From positions 62,001-126,000 of the forward strand of contig CAVOHB010000009.1 in the NCBI GenBank assembly GCA_963695705.1: 64,000 nucleotides of DNA. The letters run 5' to 3'. Under the pieces are notes generated by a model. That model was given only the letters and a program-made list of their open reading frames with translations. It was not told where the DNA came from and searched no databases. This DNA is from JBKPNJ01 sp963695705 (GTDB taxonomy: Bacteria > Actinomycetota > Actinomycetes > Propionibacteriales > Nocardioidaceae). How positions within the stretch are numbered: the stretch's first letter is position 1; the number at the start of each line of letters is the position of its first letter. The translations under genes were made by a program, and so were the position numbers. Positions 55,212 to 63,937 of the stretch are shown piece after piece.

Positions 55212-56285
55212 GTGACGAGTGCGGCAGAGCTCGCGGCCATGCGCCGCGCGCTCGACCTCGCCGCCGACCCCGCGGCGCCACTGGGCCCCAACCCGCGGGT
55301 GGGCTGCGTGATCCTCGACCCTGGCGGCTCCACCATCGCGGAGGGCTTCCACCGGGGCGCCGGGACGGCGCACGCCGAGGTCGTCGCACTCGCCGCGGCC
55401 GGCGGCCTAGCGGTCGGCGCTACCGCGGTGGTGACGCTCGAACCCTGCAAGCACAGCGGTCGCACCCCGCCGTGCACGGGGCGGCTGATCGAGGCCGGCG
55501 TACGCCGCGTCGTGTTCGCCCAGGCCGACACCAGCCCGGTCGCGGCCGGCGGTGCCGCCGTCCTGCTGCGAGCCGGCGTCGACGTGCAGCCCGGCGTACT
55601 CGCCGAGCAGGCGGCGGCACTGAACCCCAGATGGACCTTCGCGGTGGCGCATCATCGGCCGTTCGTCACCTGGAAGTTCGCCGCGTCCCTCGACGGCCGC
55701 AGCGCGGCGTCCGACGGCACCAGTCGCTGGATCACCGGGGCCGCCGCGAGGCGGGACGTCCACCGGCTACGCGCCGAGGCCGACGTCGTGCTCGTCGGCA
55801 CCGGGACCGCACTTGCTGACGACCCCGCCCTCACGGTCCGCGACGACTGCGATCGGCCGCGGACCGAGCAGCCGCTGCGTGCGGTGATGGGGTTGCGAGA
55901 GCTGCCGGCGACACTGCGGCTCTGGGACTCGACCGCCGAGACCGTCCAGCTGCGGACCAGGGACCCCTCCGTGGCGCTCGCCACGCTGTACTCCGGACAG
56001 CGACAGCACGTCTGGCTCGAAGGCGGGCCGAGGCTGGCGGCGGCGTTCGTCCGTAGCGGACTCGTCGACCGGGTGGTCGCCTACATCGCGCCCGTCCTGC
56101 TCGGCTCGGGCGCACCGGCACTCGCCGATGCCGGCGTCACCACGATCGGGGAGGCGCTCCGGCTCGACATCGACGACGTCACCGAGCTCGGCGGCGATCT
56201 CCGCGTCATCGCCCACCTGACCGGAGCCGCAGAGTACGCGCCGGCAAGCCACCCGTCCACGAACCACGCGCCCACGAAGGACTGA
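55212..56285 (+). CDS. ribD: Riboflavin biosynthesis deaminase/reductase
   Basis: 357 residues from GTG 55212. The deaminase half (about 5-150) has the zinc site H-A-E-V-V-A-L and P-C-K-H-S-G-R-T-P-P-C. The NADPH-dependent reductase half has F-V-T-W-K-F-A-A-S-L-D-G-R, T-S-R-W-I-T-G and V-W-L-E-G-G-P-R-L-A-A-A-F. It converts the pyrimidine intermediate of GTP breakdown to ribitylaminouracil phosphate. I reject ATG 55086, which lies inside the riboswitch; GTG 55212 has AAGGGG upstream. First gene under the FMN riboswitch. Confidence 0.95.
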   Translation: MTSAAELAAMRRALDLAADPAAPLGPNPRVGCVILDPGGSTIAEGFHRGAGTAHAEVVALAAAGGLAVGATAVVTLEPCKHSGRTPPCTGRLIEAGVRRVVFAQADTSPVAAGGAAVLLRAGVDVQPGVLAEQAAALNPRWTFAVAHHRPFVTWKFAASLDGRSAASDGTSRWITGAAARRDVHRLRAEADVVLVGTGTALADDPALTVRDDCDRPRTEQPLRAVMGLRELPATLRLWDSTAETVQLRTRDPSVALATLYSGQRQHVWLEGGPRLAAAFVRSGLVDRVVAYIAPVLLGSGAPALADAGVTTIGEALRLDIDDVTELGGDLRVIAHLTGAAEYAPASHPSTNHAPTKD

Positions 56286-56291
56286 CTCACC

Positions 56292-56945
56292 ATGTTCACC
56301 GGAATCGTCGAAGAGCAGGGCGTCGTCGTCCACCTGGTCGACCGCGGCGACTCGGTTCGACTGGCGGTGCAGGGACCCCTCGTGACCTCCGACTCCCAGG
56401 CGGGAGACTCGATCTCGGTCAGCGGCTGCTGCCTGACCGTCGTCGACAACGCCGGGGGAGTCTTCACCGCCGACGTGATGAGGGAGACCCTCAGCCGGAC
56501 CTCGCTGGGTGGCCTCGAGCCCGGCAGCCGGGTCAACCTGGAACGCGCCGTCACCGCCGGATCACGCCTCGGCGGTCACATCGTCCAAGGGCACGTCGAC
56601 GCGACGGGCACCCTGCTCGAGCGCACGGCCTCCGCCCACTGGGAGGTGCTGCGAGTACGCCTGCCGGCCGAACTGGCGCGGTACATCGCGGTGAAGGGCT
56701 CGGTCGCCGTGGACGGAGTGTCGTTGACGGTCGTCGAGGTCGGCGACGGGGACGACACATCCGAGGAGCCCTCGTTCACGGTCAGCCTGATCCCCAGCAC
56801 CCTGGAACGCACGACGTTGGGCAGTGCCGAGGTGGGAGACCGGCTCAACCTCGAGGTCGACGTCATCGCCAAGTACGTCGAGCGCTTGCTCGCCAGGGAC
56901 AGCCCGCCGGCCGAGAGCACAGCAGCCACGGGAGGCCCTCGATGA
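56292..56945 (+). CDS. ribE: Riboflavin synthase, alpha subunit
   Basis: 217 residues with two lumazine-binding repeats: M-F-T-G-I-V-E-E-Q-G and S-V-S-G-C-C-L-T-V-V in the first, G-H-I-V-Q-G-H-V-D-A-T-G and S-V-A-V-D-G-V-S-L-T-V-V in the second. It dismutates two lumazines to riboflavin. It follows ribD by six bases and overlaps the transporter gene as ATGA. Confidence 0.96.
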   Translation: MFTGIVEEQGVVVHLVDRGDSVRLAVQGPLVTSDSQAGDSISVSGCCLTVVDNAGGVFTADVMRETLSRTSLGGLEPGSRVNLERAVTAGSRLGGHIVQGHVDATGTLLERTASAHWEVLRVRLPAELARYIAVKGSVAVDGVSLTVVEVGDGDDTSEEPSFTVSLIPSTLERTTLGSAEVGDRLNLEVDVIAKYVERLLARDSPPAESTAATGGPR

Positions 56946-57652
56946 ACGCGCTGCACTGGCTGTTCGACACCACCGTGACGATCGGTAGCTCGACGATCCT
57001 GGTACGGGAGATCATCGGGAACGCGTTCGGGCTGTCGTCCGCGGTCGGCGGCATGCGCCGCCGGGTCTGGGCCTGGCCGGTGGGGATCGCGGGCAACCTG
57101 CTGCTGTTCACTGTGTTCTTCGGCATCGCGTTCGGCAACCCGCAGGGGACGACACTGTTCGGCCAGGCCGCCCGGCAGGTGTTCTTCATCGTGGTCAGCG
57201 TGTACGGGTGGTGGCGGTGGTGGCACACACAGCGTGCCGCCGGCGGTTCGGCTCCGGCCGTGCAACCACGATGGGCCAGCCGGGCCGAACGAGCCCTCGG
57301 CGTCGCCGTCGCGTTGCCGGCGGTCGCGGTCTGCTTCGTGATCTTCCGCGCCATCGGGGCGGGCTACCCGGTTCCCTGGTGGTACTACCTGGCCGACGCC
57401 TGGATCTTCGTCGGGTCGGTGGTTGCGACGTACGCGATGGCCCGCGGGTTGGTCGAGTTCTGGCTCTGCTGGATCGCGGTCGACCTCGTCGGCGTACCAG
57501 AGCTGCTGCACTTCGGCTTCTATCCCTCGGCCGTGCTGTACGGCGTCTACGGGCTCTTCGTGATCTGGGGGTTCCTGGTGTGGCGACGGCTGACCCGGCA
57601 GCAGGGTCCGCCGCGGATCGACGACCCACGGATCGAGGCGGTCGGAGCATGA
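56942..57652 (+). CDS. PnuC-family transporter, likely riboflavin importer (RibM/PnuX)
   Basis: 236 residues with seven to eight membrane segments and the PnuC-family tryptophan cluster Y-G-W-W-R-W-W-H. PnuC proteins import nicotinamide riboside, but homologues inside FMN-riboswitch rib operons of actinobacteria (RibM/PnuX) import riboflavin by facilitated diffusion. The 4-bp overlaps with ribE and ribBA put this gene under the same control, so riboflavin is the better guess. Substrate residues cannot be judged by eye. Confidence 0.9.
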   Translation: MNALHWLFDTTVTIGSSTILVREIIGNAFGLSSAVGGMRRRVWAWPVGIAGNLLLFTVFFGIAFGNPQGTTLFGQAARQVFFIVVSVYGWWRWWHTQRAAGGSAPAVQPRWASRAERALGVAVALPAVAVCFVIFRAIGAGYPVPWWYYLADAWIFVGSVVATYAMARGLVEFWLCWIAVDLVGVPELLHFGFYPSAVLYGVYGLFVIWGFLVWRRLTRQQGPPRIDDPRIEAVGA

Positions 57653-58932
57653 CCACGGTGAGGTACGACAGCGTCGAACGAGCGGTGGCCGACATCCGGT
57701 CGGGGCGGGCGGTCGTCGTCGTCGACGCCGCCGACCGCGAGAACGAGGGTGACCTGATCTTCGCGGCGAGCAAGGCGACGCCGGCGCTGATGGCATTCCT
57801 GATCAGACACTCCAGCGGAGTCGTCTGCGCCCCGGTGACCGGCGAGATGCTCGACCGGCTGGCCATCCCGCTGATGACTCCGCACAACCGCGAACGCATG
57901 CGCACCGCGTACACCATCTCGGTCGACGCCCGTGACGGTGTCTCGACGGGCATCTCGGCGGCCGACCGGTCGCACACCGTCCGGGTGCTCGCCGACTCGG
58001 CGACCGAGCCACGCGAGCTGGTCCAACCCGGGCACGTGTTCCCGCTGCGGTACCGCGAGGGCGGTGTGCTCGTCCGCCCTGGCCACACCGAGGCGGCGGT
58101 CGACCTCGCCCGGCTGGCCGGACTGACGCCCGCCGGGGTCATCGCCGAGCTGGTCAACGACGACGGCTCGATGCGTCGCGGGCCGTCGCTGCGGGCGTTC
58201 GCCGACGAGCACAGCCTCGCGCTGATCCGCATCGCCGACCTGATCCACTACCGCCGGATGCACGAGCGGCAGGTGGAGCGGGTCGCCGAGACCACACTGC
58301 CGACACCGCACGGGACGTTCCGCGCGTACGGGTACCGCAACCTGATCGACGGCTCCGAGCACATCGCGCTCGCCTACGGGACGGTGGCAGGCCGGCGCGG
58401 GGTGCTCACCCGGGTGCACTCGGAGTGTCTGACCGGCGACATCTTCGCCTCGCAGCGGTGCGACTGCGGGCCGCAGCTGCACAGCGCCCTGCGGGCGGTG
58501 GTCGCCGAGGGCGCGGGAGTCGTGGTCTACCTCCGTGGACACGAGGGACGGGGCATCGGGCTGCTGCACAAGCTGCGCGCGTACAGCCTGCAGGACTCCG
58601 GGCATGACACGGTCGACGCGAACCTGGAGCTCGGCCTGCCGGCCGACGCCCGCGACTACGGCACCGGCGCTCAGATCCTCAGCGACCTGGAGGTGGTCTC
58701 GGTGCGACTGCTGACCAACAACCCGGCCAAGCGAGCGGGCCTCGAACGCTACGGGACCGAGGTCGTCGAGCGGGCGCCGATGCCGTCCACGGTCACCGCC
58801 GACAACCTGGTCTACCTGCGGACCAAGCGGGACCGGATGGGCCATGACCTGCCCGACCTGAGCCTGCCCGAGGTTGGGCTGTCCGACCTCGGACTGCCTG
58901 GCTCACTCCCGCGGCCGGGAGGGTCCGGATGA
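57649..58932 (+). CDS. ribBA: Bifunctional DHBP synthase/GTP cyclohydrolase II
   Basis: 427 residues. The RibB half (about 1-205) has the catalytic D-R-E-N-E-G-D-L-I-F-A-A and S-T-G-I-S-A-A-D-R, making dihydroxybutanone phosphate from ribulose 5-phosphate. The RibA half (about 210-400) has R-V-H-S-E-C-L-T-G-D-I-F-A-S-Q-R-C-D-C-G, whose three cysteines bind zinc, and R-G-H-E-G-R-G-I-G-L; it opens GTP. Both riboflavin entry steps are thus fused. A short D-L-P-rich tail follows. Overlaps with both neighbours are 4 bp. Confidence 0.96.
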   Translation: MTTVRYDSVERAVADIRSGRAVVVVDAADRENEGDLIFAASKATPALMAFLIRHSSGVVCAPVTGEMLDRLAIPLMTPHNRERMRTAYTISVDARDGVSTGISAADRSHTVRVLADSATEPRELVQPGHVFPLRYREGGVLVRPGHTEAAVDLARLAGLTPAGVIAELVNDDGSMRRGPSLRAFADEHSLALIRIADLIHYRRMHERQVERVAETTLPTPHGTFRAYGYRNLIDGSEHIALAYGTVAGRRGVLTRVHSECLTGDIFASQRCDCGPQLHSALRAVVAEGAGVVVYLRGHEGRGIGLLHKLRAYSLQDSGHDTVDANLELGLPADARDYGTGAQILSDLEVVSVRLLTNNPAKRAGLERYGTEVVERAPMPSTVTADNLVYLRTKRDRMGHDLPDLSLPEVGLSDLGLPGSLPRPGGSG

Positions 58933-59411
58933 GCGGCAAGGGATCACCCACGCTGGCATCGCTGCAGGCAGGCGATCTGCGGGTAGGGGTCGTCGCGGCG
59001 ATGTGGCACACGGTCGTGATGGACGGTCTGCTGACCGGTGCGCTGCGCGCGCTCACCGAGGCCGGAGTCGATGCACCGACGGTGGTGCGGGTCCCCGGAT
59101 CGTTCGAGCTTCCGGTCGTCGCACAGGGCCTGGCGCGGGCGGGGTGCGACGCGATCGTCGCGCTGGGAGTCGTCATCCGGGGCGCAACGCCGCACTTCGA
59201 GTTCGTCTGTGACGCCGCGACCCGCGGACTGACGCGGGTGTCGCTCGACCACGGGGTCCCGGTCGGGTTCGGCGTCCTCACCTGCGACGACGAGCAGCAG
59301 GCCCTCGACCGGGCCGGGCTGAGCGGCTCGACGGAGGACAAGGGCTTCGAGGCCGCCCAGGCGGCCGTCGCGACCGCGCTCACGCTGCGAGCGCTGAGAG
59401 CCGAGCACTGA
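58929..59411 (+). CDS. ribH: 6,7-dimethyl-8-ribityllumazine synthase
   Basis: 160 residues, the normal length. The substrate-binding segments are V-P-G-S-F-E-L-P-V-V-A-Q, A-L-G-V-V-I-R-G-A-T-P-H-F-E-F-V (with the catalytic His region) and G-F-G-V-L-T. It joins ribitylaminouracil and dihydroxybutanone phosphate and forms icosahedral shells in most species. It is the last rib gene of the operon and overlaps ribBA as ATGA. Confidence 0.96.
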   Translation: MSGKGSPTLASLQAGDLRVGVVAAMWHTVVMDGLLTGALRALTEAGVDAPTVVRVPGSFELPVVAQGLARAGCDAIVALGVVIRGATPHFEFVCDAATRGLTRVSLDHGVPVGFGVLTCDDEQQALDRAGLSGSTEDKGFEAAQAAVATALTLRALRAEH

Positions 59412-59444
59412 GAGCCGATCACTGAGACGGCCTAGGCTGGAGCG

Positions 59445-59708
59445 GTGAAGAGCTTCGACGAGCTGTACGCCGAGCTGAGCACCAAGGCCCGTACCCGGCC
59501 AGCGGGCTCGGCCACGGTGGCGGCGCTCGATGGCGGCGTGCACGGCATCGGCAAGAAGCTGGTCGAGGAGGCGGCGGAGACGTGGATGGCGGCCGAGCAC
59601 GAGGGGCGTGAGCGGGCCGCGGAGGAGATCAGCCAGCTGCTCTATCACACCCAGGTGATGATGATCGCGTGCAACCTCTCGCTCGATGACGTCTACGAGC
59701 ATCTGTGA
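59445..59708 (+). CDS. hisE: Phosphoribosyl-ATP pyrophosphatase
   Basis: 87 residues from GTG 59445. The MazG-like fold motif K-K-L-V-E-E-A-A-E-T-W-M-A-A with E-E-I-S-Q-L-L-Y-H binds magnesium. It hydrolyses phosphoribosyl-ATP in the second step of histidine synthesis. As in other actinobacteria it is a stand-alone gene directly before hisG. Confidence 0.95.
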   Translation: MKSFDELYAELSTKARTRPAGSATVAALDGGVHGIGKKLVEEAAETWMAAEHEGRERAAEEISQLLYHTQVMMIACNLSLDDVYEHL

Positions 59709-59766
59709 TCCTGCGTACCCGCCGTTTGCGAACCCGCTCACCGCTGAGATTGCACGAGGCTGACTG

Positions 59767-60612
59767 ATGCTCCGGATCGCCGTACCGAACAAGGGGTCGC
59801 TGGCCGACGCGGCCGCCGAGATGCTGCGCGAGGCCGGTTACCGGCAGCGCAAGGACACCCGGGAGCTTGTGCTCTCCGACGCGGACAACGACGTCGAGTT
59901 CTTCTACCTGCGACCGCGCGACATCGCGGTCTACGTCGGGGAGGGGACGCTCGACCTCGGCATCACCGGCCGTGACCTGCTGTTGGACTCCGGGGCGCCG
60001 GCCGAGGAGGTGATGCCGCTCGGGTTCGGCGAGTCCATGTTCCGCTTCGCGGCCCCGCCCGGGCTCGTCGCCTGCGCGGATGAGCTGGGCGGCATGCGGA
60101 TCGCGACCGCGTACGCCGGTGTGCTCCGGCGCTGGCTGGACAAGCGCAACATCGGCGCGACCGTGATCCGGCTGGACGGCGCCGTCGAGAGCGCGGTCCG
60201 CCTCGGAGTCGCCGACGCGATCGCCGACGTCGTGTCGACGGGCACCACGCTTCGCGAAGCCGGCCTGCAGCTCGTCGGCGAGCCGATCCTGGAGTCACAG
60301 GCGGTCGTCATCCGGCGGGCGGGTGGCGCGGCGCCGGCCGGCTTCGACATCTTCGAGCGGCGACTCCAGGGCGTACTCGTCGCGCGGACGTTCGTGATGA
60401 TGGACTACGACATCCGGGTGGAGTCCGTCGAGGACGCCGTCGCGGTCACCCCGGGCATCGAGTCCCCCACGGTCTCGCCGTTGCATCGCCAGGGCTGGGT
60501 CGCGGTGCGCTCGATGGTTCCGCGGGCGACCGCGCAGCGAGTGATGGACGAGCTGTGGGAGCTCGGCGCCCGCGGGATCCTGGTCACCGACATCCACGCC
60601 TGCCGCCTGTAA
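59767..60612 (+). CDS. hisG: ATP phosphoribosyltransferase, long form
   Basis: 281 residues, the long HisG with a C-terminal regulatory domain. The catalytic part has L-R-I-A-V-P-N-K-G-S-L and the PRPP loop A-I-A-D-V-V-S-T-G-T-T-L-R. The C-terminal ACT-like domain ends near G-I-L-V-T-D-I-H-A-C-R-L and mediates feedback inhibition by histidine. It commits ATP and PRPP to histidine synthesis. 58 bases separate it from hisE. Confidence 0.97.
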   Translation: MLRIAVPNKGSLADAAAEMLREAGYRQRKDTRELVLSDADNDVEFFYLRPRDIAVYVGEGTLDLGITGRDLLLDSGAPAEEVMPLGFGESMFRFAAPPGLVACADELGGMRIATAYAGVLRRWLDKRNIGATVIRLDGAVESAVRLGVADAIADVVSTGTTLREAGLQLVGEPILESQAVVIRRAGGAAPAGFDIFERRLQGVLVARTFVMMDYDIRVESVEDAVAVTPGIESPTVSPLHRQGWVAVRSMVPRATAQRVMDELWELGARGILVTDIHACRL

Positions 60613-60618
60613 GCGCAG

Positions 60619-61059
60619 ATGGCCCACACGTACCGCCCCTTCGGCGCCCGCATCGCCGTGGCGATCGTCGCGCTCGTCCTGGTGGCCGCCGTCGTGGTGC
60701 TGTGGGTCGCGCTGCCGGGTGAGGTCCAGGACCAGTTCTCCTGGATACAGCGGGTCACACTGCTGCTGGTGTTCGCGGTCATGCTTGCCGCGCTGTGGGG
60801 CCTGTTCCGGACCAGCGTGCGTACCGACGACACCGGACTGCAGATCACCAACGTGTTCAAGGTGCGCGCGTACTCGTGGCCGCAGGTGATCACGATCTCG
60901 CTGCGCCGCGGCGACCCGTGGGCGGTTCTGGATCTGGCCGACGGTACGAGCGTGGTGGCGATGGCGATCCAGGCGTCGGACGGCGCCAAGGCCGCCGGCG
61001 CGGTGCGGGACATCTCCCGGCAGATCGACGAGCACTCGCGTACCGAGCGCGACGACTAG
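60619..61059 (+). CDS. PH-domain membrane protein
   Basis: 146 residues. Two membrane segments (about 10-30, A-V-A-I-V-A-L-V-L-V-A-A-V-V-V-L-W; about 44-62, V-T-L-L-L-V-F-A-V-M-L-A-A-L-W) are followed by a bacterial PH-like domain (D-D-T-G-L-Q-I-T-N-V-F-K-V-R-A-Y-S-W-P-Q-V). It lies six bases after hisG, a neighbourhood I recall as common in actinobacteria, but the role is unknown. Its TAG shares CTAG with the stop of the converging gene. Confidence 0.85.
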   Translation: MAHTYRPFGARIAVAIVALVLVAAVVVLWVALPGEVQDQFSWIQRVTLLLVFAVMLAALWGLFRTSVRTDDTGLQITNVFKVRAYSWPQVITISLRRGDPWAVLDLADGTSVVAMAIQASDGAKAAGAVRDISRQIDEHSRTERDD

Positions 61060-62447
61060 GCGGTGGCGTGGGTCGCGAGGGCCTCGATCGCGGCGGTGAA
61101 GCATTCCATCGGCGGCGTGACGAGTCCGGCTCCGACCTGGCCGGTGCCGGCCACCTTGCCGGCCATCCCGGTGTTGATCTGCGGCAGGATCCCGGTGCGG
61201 ATCACGCGGGTCACGTCGATGCCGGTCGGGGCGCCGCGGAACTCCAGGATCGGGATCGCGTAGGCCGGGTTCTCCGTCACGGTGATCTCGTACATCCGCT
61301 CGGTGGTGGCCAGCGCGTCCGGCACGCTCCCCCCGACGAACCGCACGATGGCAGGGGCGGTCGCCATCGAGAACCCGCCCAGGCCGGCGGTCTCGGTGAT
61401 CGCCGAGTCGCCGATGTCGGGGTTGGCGTCCTCCGGCCCGTACGAGCCGAGGTAGAGACCGTCCGCGACCTGCGCGGGACCGGTGAACCACTCACGACCC
61501 GTCCCCGAGACCTGGATCCCGAAGTCGGTGCCGTTGCGGGCCATCGTGGTCAGCACCGTGCAGCCGGGGATCGCGTCGGCGGCGACGGTCTGCAGCTTGC
61601 AGGCGGGCATCACCAGGTTGAGGAAGAAGTGGTCGTTCTGCGACAAGAAGCGCACGGACTCGGCCACGTCGGAGCTCGGCGCACCGGAGTCGATCATCGC
61701 GGGAAGCAGCTCCCGCAGGAGCATCAGCGTGCCCGCCCGGTTGCGGTTGTGACCCTCGTCGCCCATCTGGACCATCTGCGCGATCACGGCCTTGATGTCG
61801 ACCGGCCCGGCGCCGGCGACGGCGCGTCTGAGCAGCGGACCCAGCACGTCGGTCATCCAGTGCAGGCGCTCGACCACCTCCCGGTCGTAAGCGCCGTAGC
61901 GCAGCACCTTGCCGAGACCCTCGTTCAGCGAGCACCAGGACGTGCTGCCGTGCACCCCGTCGTGCAGCTCGCTCACCCACATCGACGACGACACGATGCC
62001 GGCCATCGGCCCGACGGCCCCCCGGTGGTGGCACGGTTCCCAGCTCACGTCCCCGCGCGCGAGCGCCGCCTCCGCGGCGTCCGGCGAGTCGGCCAGGCCC
62101 TCGAACAGCATGGCGCCGATGAGGCCGCCACGCAGCGGCCCCGACGCCCGTTCCCAGCTGATCGGCGGTCCGGCGTGCAGGAAGTGCCCGCGCTCGAGAC
62201 CGAGTGCCTCAGCGGCCGGGCGCACGTCCACCAGCGTCGCCTCGGCGGCGAGCATCCGGGCGCCGGCCTCGCGGTTGGCCGCCGCGCGTCGTGCGTCGGC
62301 CATCACTGCCCACGATGCGTCCTCGGTCCCCGGAACGGGCGGCTGCCAGTCGACCCTGGTCGTCTCGACACCCTGCGACTCGAGGGCATCGGCGAACAGG
62401 TCGGCACCGGCGGTGATCACGCTCGGCGGCTCCGTCAGCAGGCTCAT
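61056..62447 (-). CDS. DUF1116 protein (YlbE/YahG family), predicted oxamate carbamoyltransferase subunit
   Basis: 463 residues, the full length of the DUF1116 family. Typical stretches are A-N-R-E-A-G-A-R-M, R-G-A-V-G-P-M-A-G-I-V-S-S-S-M, G-D-E-G-H-N-R-N-R-A-G-T and F-L-S-Q-N-D-H-F-F-L-N-L-V-M. In E. coli the partner proteins FdrA, YlbE and YlbF (AllF, AllG, AllH) form an oxamate carbamoyltransferase at the end of allantoin use. Here the ATG overlaps the FdrA stop as ATGA, so the pair is coupled. The exact reaction in this organism is inferred from the pairing only. Confidence 0.88.
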   Translation of the reverse strand: MSLLTEPPSVITAGADLFADALESQGVETTRVDWQPPVPGTEDASWAVMADARRAAANREAGARMLAAEATLVDVRPAAEALGLERGHFLHAGPPISWERASGPLRGGLIGAMLFEGLADSPDAAEAALARGDVSWEPCHHRGAVGPMAGIVSSSMWVSELHDGVHGSTSWCSLNEGLGKVLRYGAYDREVVERLHWMTDVLGPLLRRAVAGAGPVDIKAVIAQMVQMGDEGHNRNRAGTLMLLRELLPAMIDSGAPSSDVAESVRFLSQNDHFFLNLVMPACKLQTVAADAIPGCTVLTTMARNGTDFGIQVSGTGREWFTGPAQVADGLYLGSYGPEDANPDIGDSAITETAGLGGFSMATAPAIVRFVGGSVPDALATTERMYEITVTENPAYAIPILEFRGAPTGIDVTRVIRTGILPQINTGMAGKVAGTGQVGAGLVTPPMECFTAAIEALATHATA

Positions 62448-63937
62448 CGCGTACCGTCCAGCAGCGCCACGGCCGCCCGTGTCGCGGCGGCGTTGGACAT
62501 GAACACATGCGCACCGGCCTGGCACAACGCGTCCGCCTGAGCGGCGAGGTCCTGCGGATCGTCCCGGGTGCCGACCAGCGACACGAGTACGGGGACGTCG
62601 CGAACCGACCGGGCGGCGGAGATGGCCGGTGCCAGCTCGGCCGCCGGATCCGGGTGGGCCCCGTGTCCGAGCACCACATCGAGCAGCAGCGCTCCGACGT
62701 CGGTGTCCCGCGCCTCCCGGTCGAGGCGCTCGACCCGCAGCGAGCCGTCGATCATCGGGTGCGGACGTCCGACGGTCAACGCGTCGTCGCCGAAGTCGAT
62801 CATGGTGTGGCCGCGCGAGCTCATCGTGTCGTCCAAGACGCCGGACGGGGAGAGCGGAATGTTGGACGCGATGTCGCCGAGGCTCGCCGAGGCGATCAGC
62901 ATCGCCTCGTCACACAGCGTTCCACCGGCGAACAGTCCCCGTAGGTAGCGGCCGCGGCCCCGCGCCGGGGTGGGGGCCGGGTGGTCGGAAGGTTCCCGCC
63001 AGGCCACCCCCGCCGCCGCGGCCACGCTGCGGGCGGCTCCGGTGATGTCGGGCTGTCCCGGTCCGAGCAGGGCGAAGACGACGGGCCTGCCGAGACGGTC
63101 GGCGTGCGCCCGTACCACGTCCGCCGTCTGCGCGGCCGGCGGCTTGGACACGACGGCGATCACCTCGATGGCCGGGTCGGCGGCGAGTAGGTCGAGCGCT
63201 CGCAGCGTGGACCGACCGGCGACCTCGGCGGACAGGTCGCGTCCGCCCACGCCGAGGCAGTGCCTGACACCCACATCGACCCCGTCGAGGAGCGTCATCA
63301 GGTGCTGGGCGCCCGTGCCGGATGCTGCGACGATCCCGACCGGACCGGGACGGACCACGTTGGCGAACCCGAGCCCGACGCCGGCGACGACCGCGGTGCC
63401 GCAGTCCGGGCCCATCACGAGCAGGCCACGCTCGGCGGCCGTCGTCTTGAGGGCGATCTCCTGGTCCAGGCTGACGTTGTCGCTGAACAGCATCACGTCG
63501 AGCGCGGCGTCGAGGGCGTCGGCTGCATCCGCCGCGGCCACGCTGCCCGGTGTGGACACCAGCGCCAGCGTCGCCTCGACCCTGCGCGCCGCCGCCCCGA
63601 TGGTGCGAGGTGCCGCGGGAACGCCAAAGCCGCTCGGCGAGGGTTTGGCCCTCGCGGCTAGCGCCGACGCCAACGAGGCCAGCGCGTCGTCGAGCGCGCC
63701 CTGGTCGTTTGCCCGGATCGCCACCACCAAGTGGTTGGGTGACGGGTCGGGCGGCGCCGGCAGGTCCATGTCACTGAGTAGCTGCAGGTTCAGCGGCGTG
63801 GCCATCGCGACCAGGGCCGCGCTGACACCGGGCTGGGTCGAGACGCTTCGGCTGATCTGCATGAGGGTCACCGAGTCGTGGTAGGCACCCGAGCGGACCT
63901 CGACGTGGCTCACCGGATCCGGCGGCGGCGGCGTCAT
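62444..63937 (-). CDS. fdrA: FdrA-family protein, predicted oxamate carbamoyltransferase subunit
   Basis: 497 residues related to succinyl-CoA synthetase alpha chains. The N-terminus S-G-A-Y-H-D-S-V-T-L-M-Q-I-S is diagnostic of FdrA. It continues with G-L-L-V-M-G-P-D-C-G-T-A, G-I-V-A-A-S-G-T-G-A-Q-H-L and L-F-A-G-G-T-L-C-D-E-A, and ends in a C-terminal sub-domain (D-P-A-A-E-L-A-P-A-I). It is coupled by 4-bp overlaps on both sides: with DUF1116 downstream and with a cut-off gene upstream. CoA-ligase activity is not expected for this family despite the fold. Confidence 0.92.
   Translation of the reverse strand: MTPPPPDPVSHVEVRSGAYHDSVTLMQISRSVSTQPGVSAALVAMATPLNLQLLSDMDLPAPPDPSPNHLVVAIRANDQGALDDALASLASALAARAKPSPSGFGVPAAPRTIGAAARRVEATLALVSTPGSVAAADAADALDAALDVMLFSDNVSLDQEIALKTTAAERGLLVMGPDCGTAVVAGVGLGFANVVRPGPVGIVAASGTGAQHLMTLLDGVDVGVRHCLGVGGRDLSAEVAGRSTLRALDLLAADPAIEVIAVVSKPPAAQTADVVRAHADRLGRPVVFALLGPGQPDITGAARSVAAAAGVAWREPSDHPAPTPARGRGRYLRGLFAGGTLCDEAMLIASASLGDIASNIPLSPSGVLDDTMSSRGHTMIDFGDDALTVGRPHPMIDGSLRVERLDREARDTDVGALLLDVVLGHGAHPDPAAELAPAISAARSVRDVPVLVSLVGTRDDPQDLAAQADALCQAGAHVFMSNAAATRAAVALLDGTR

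Noticed and set aside
60795..62540. A 581-residue plus-strand open frame
   Set aside because: It overlaps the PH-domain gene and runs antisense to the DUF1116 gene. Its composition is arginine/glycine-rich shadow sequence.
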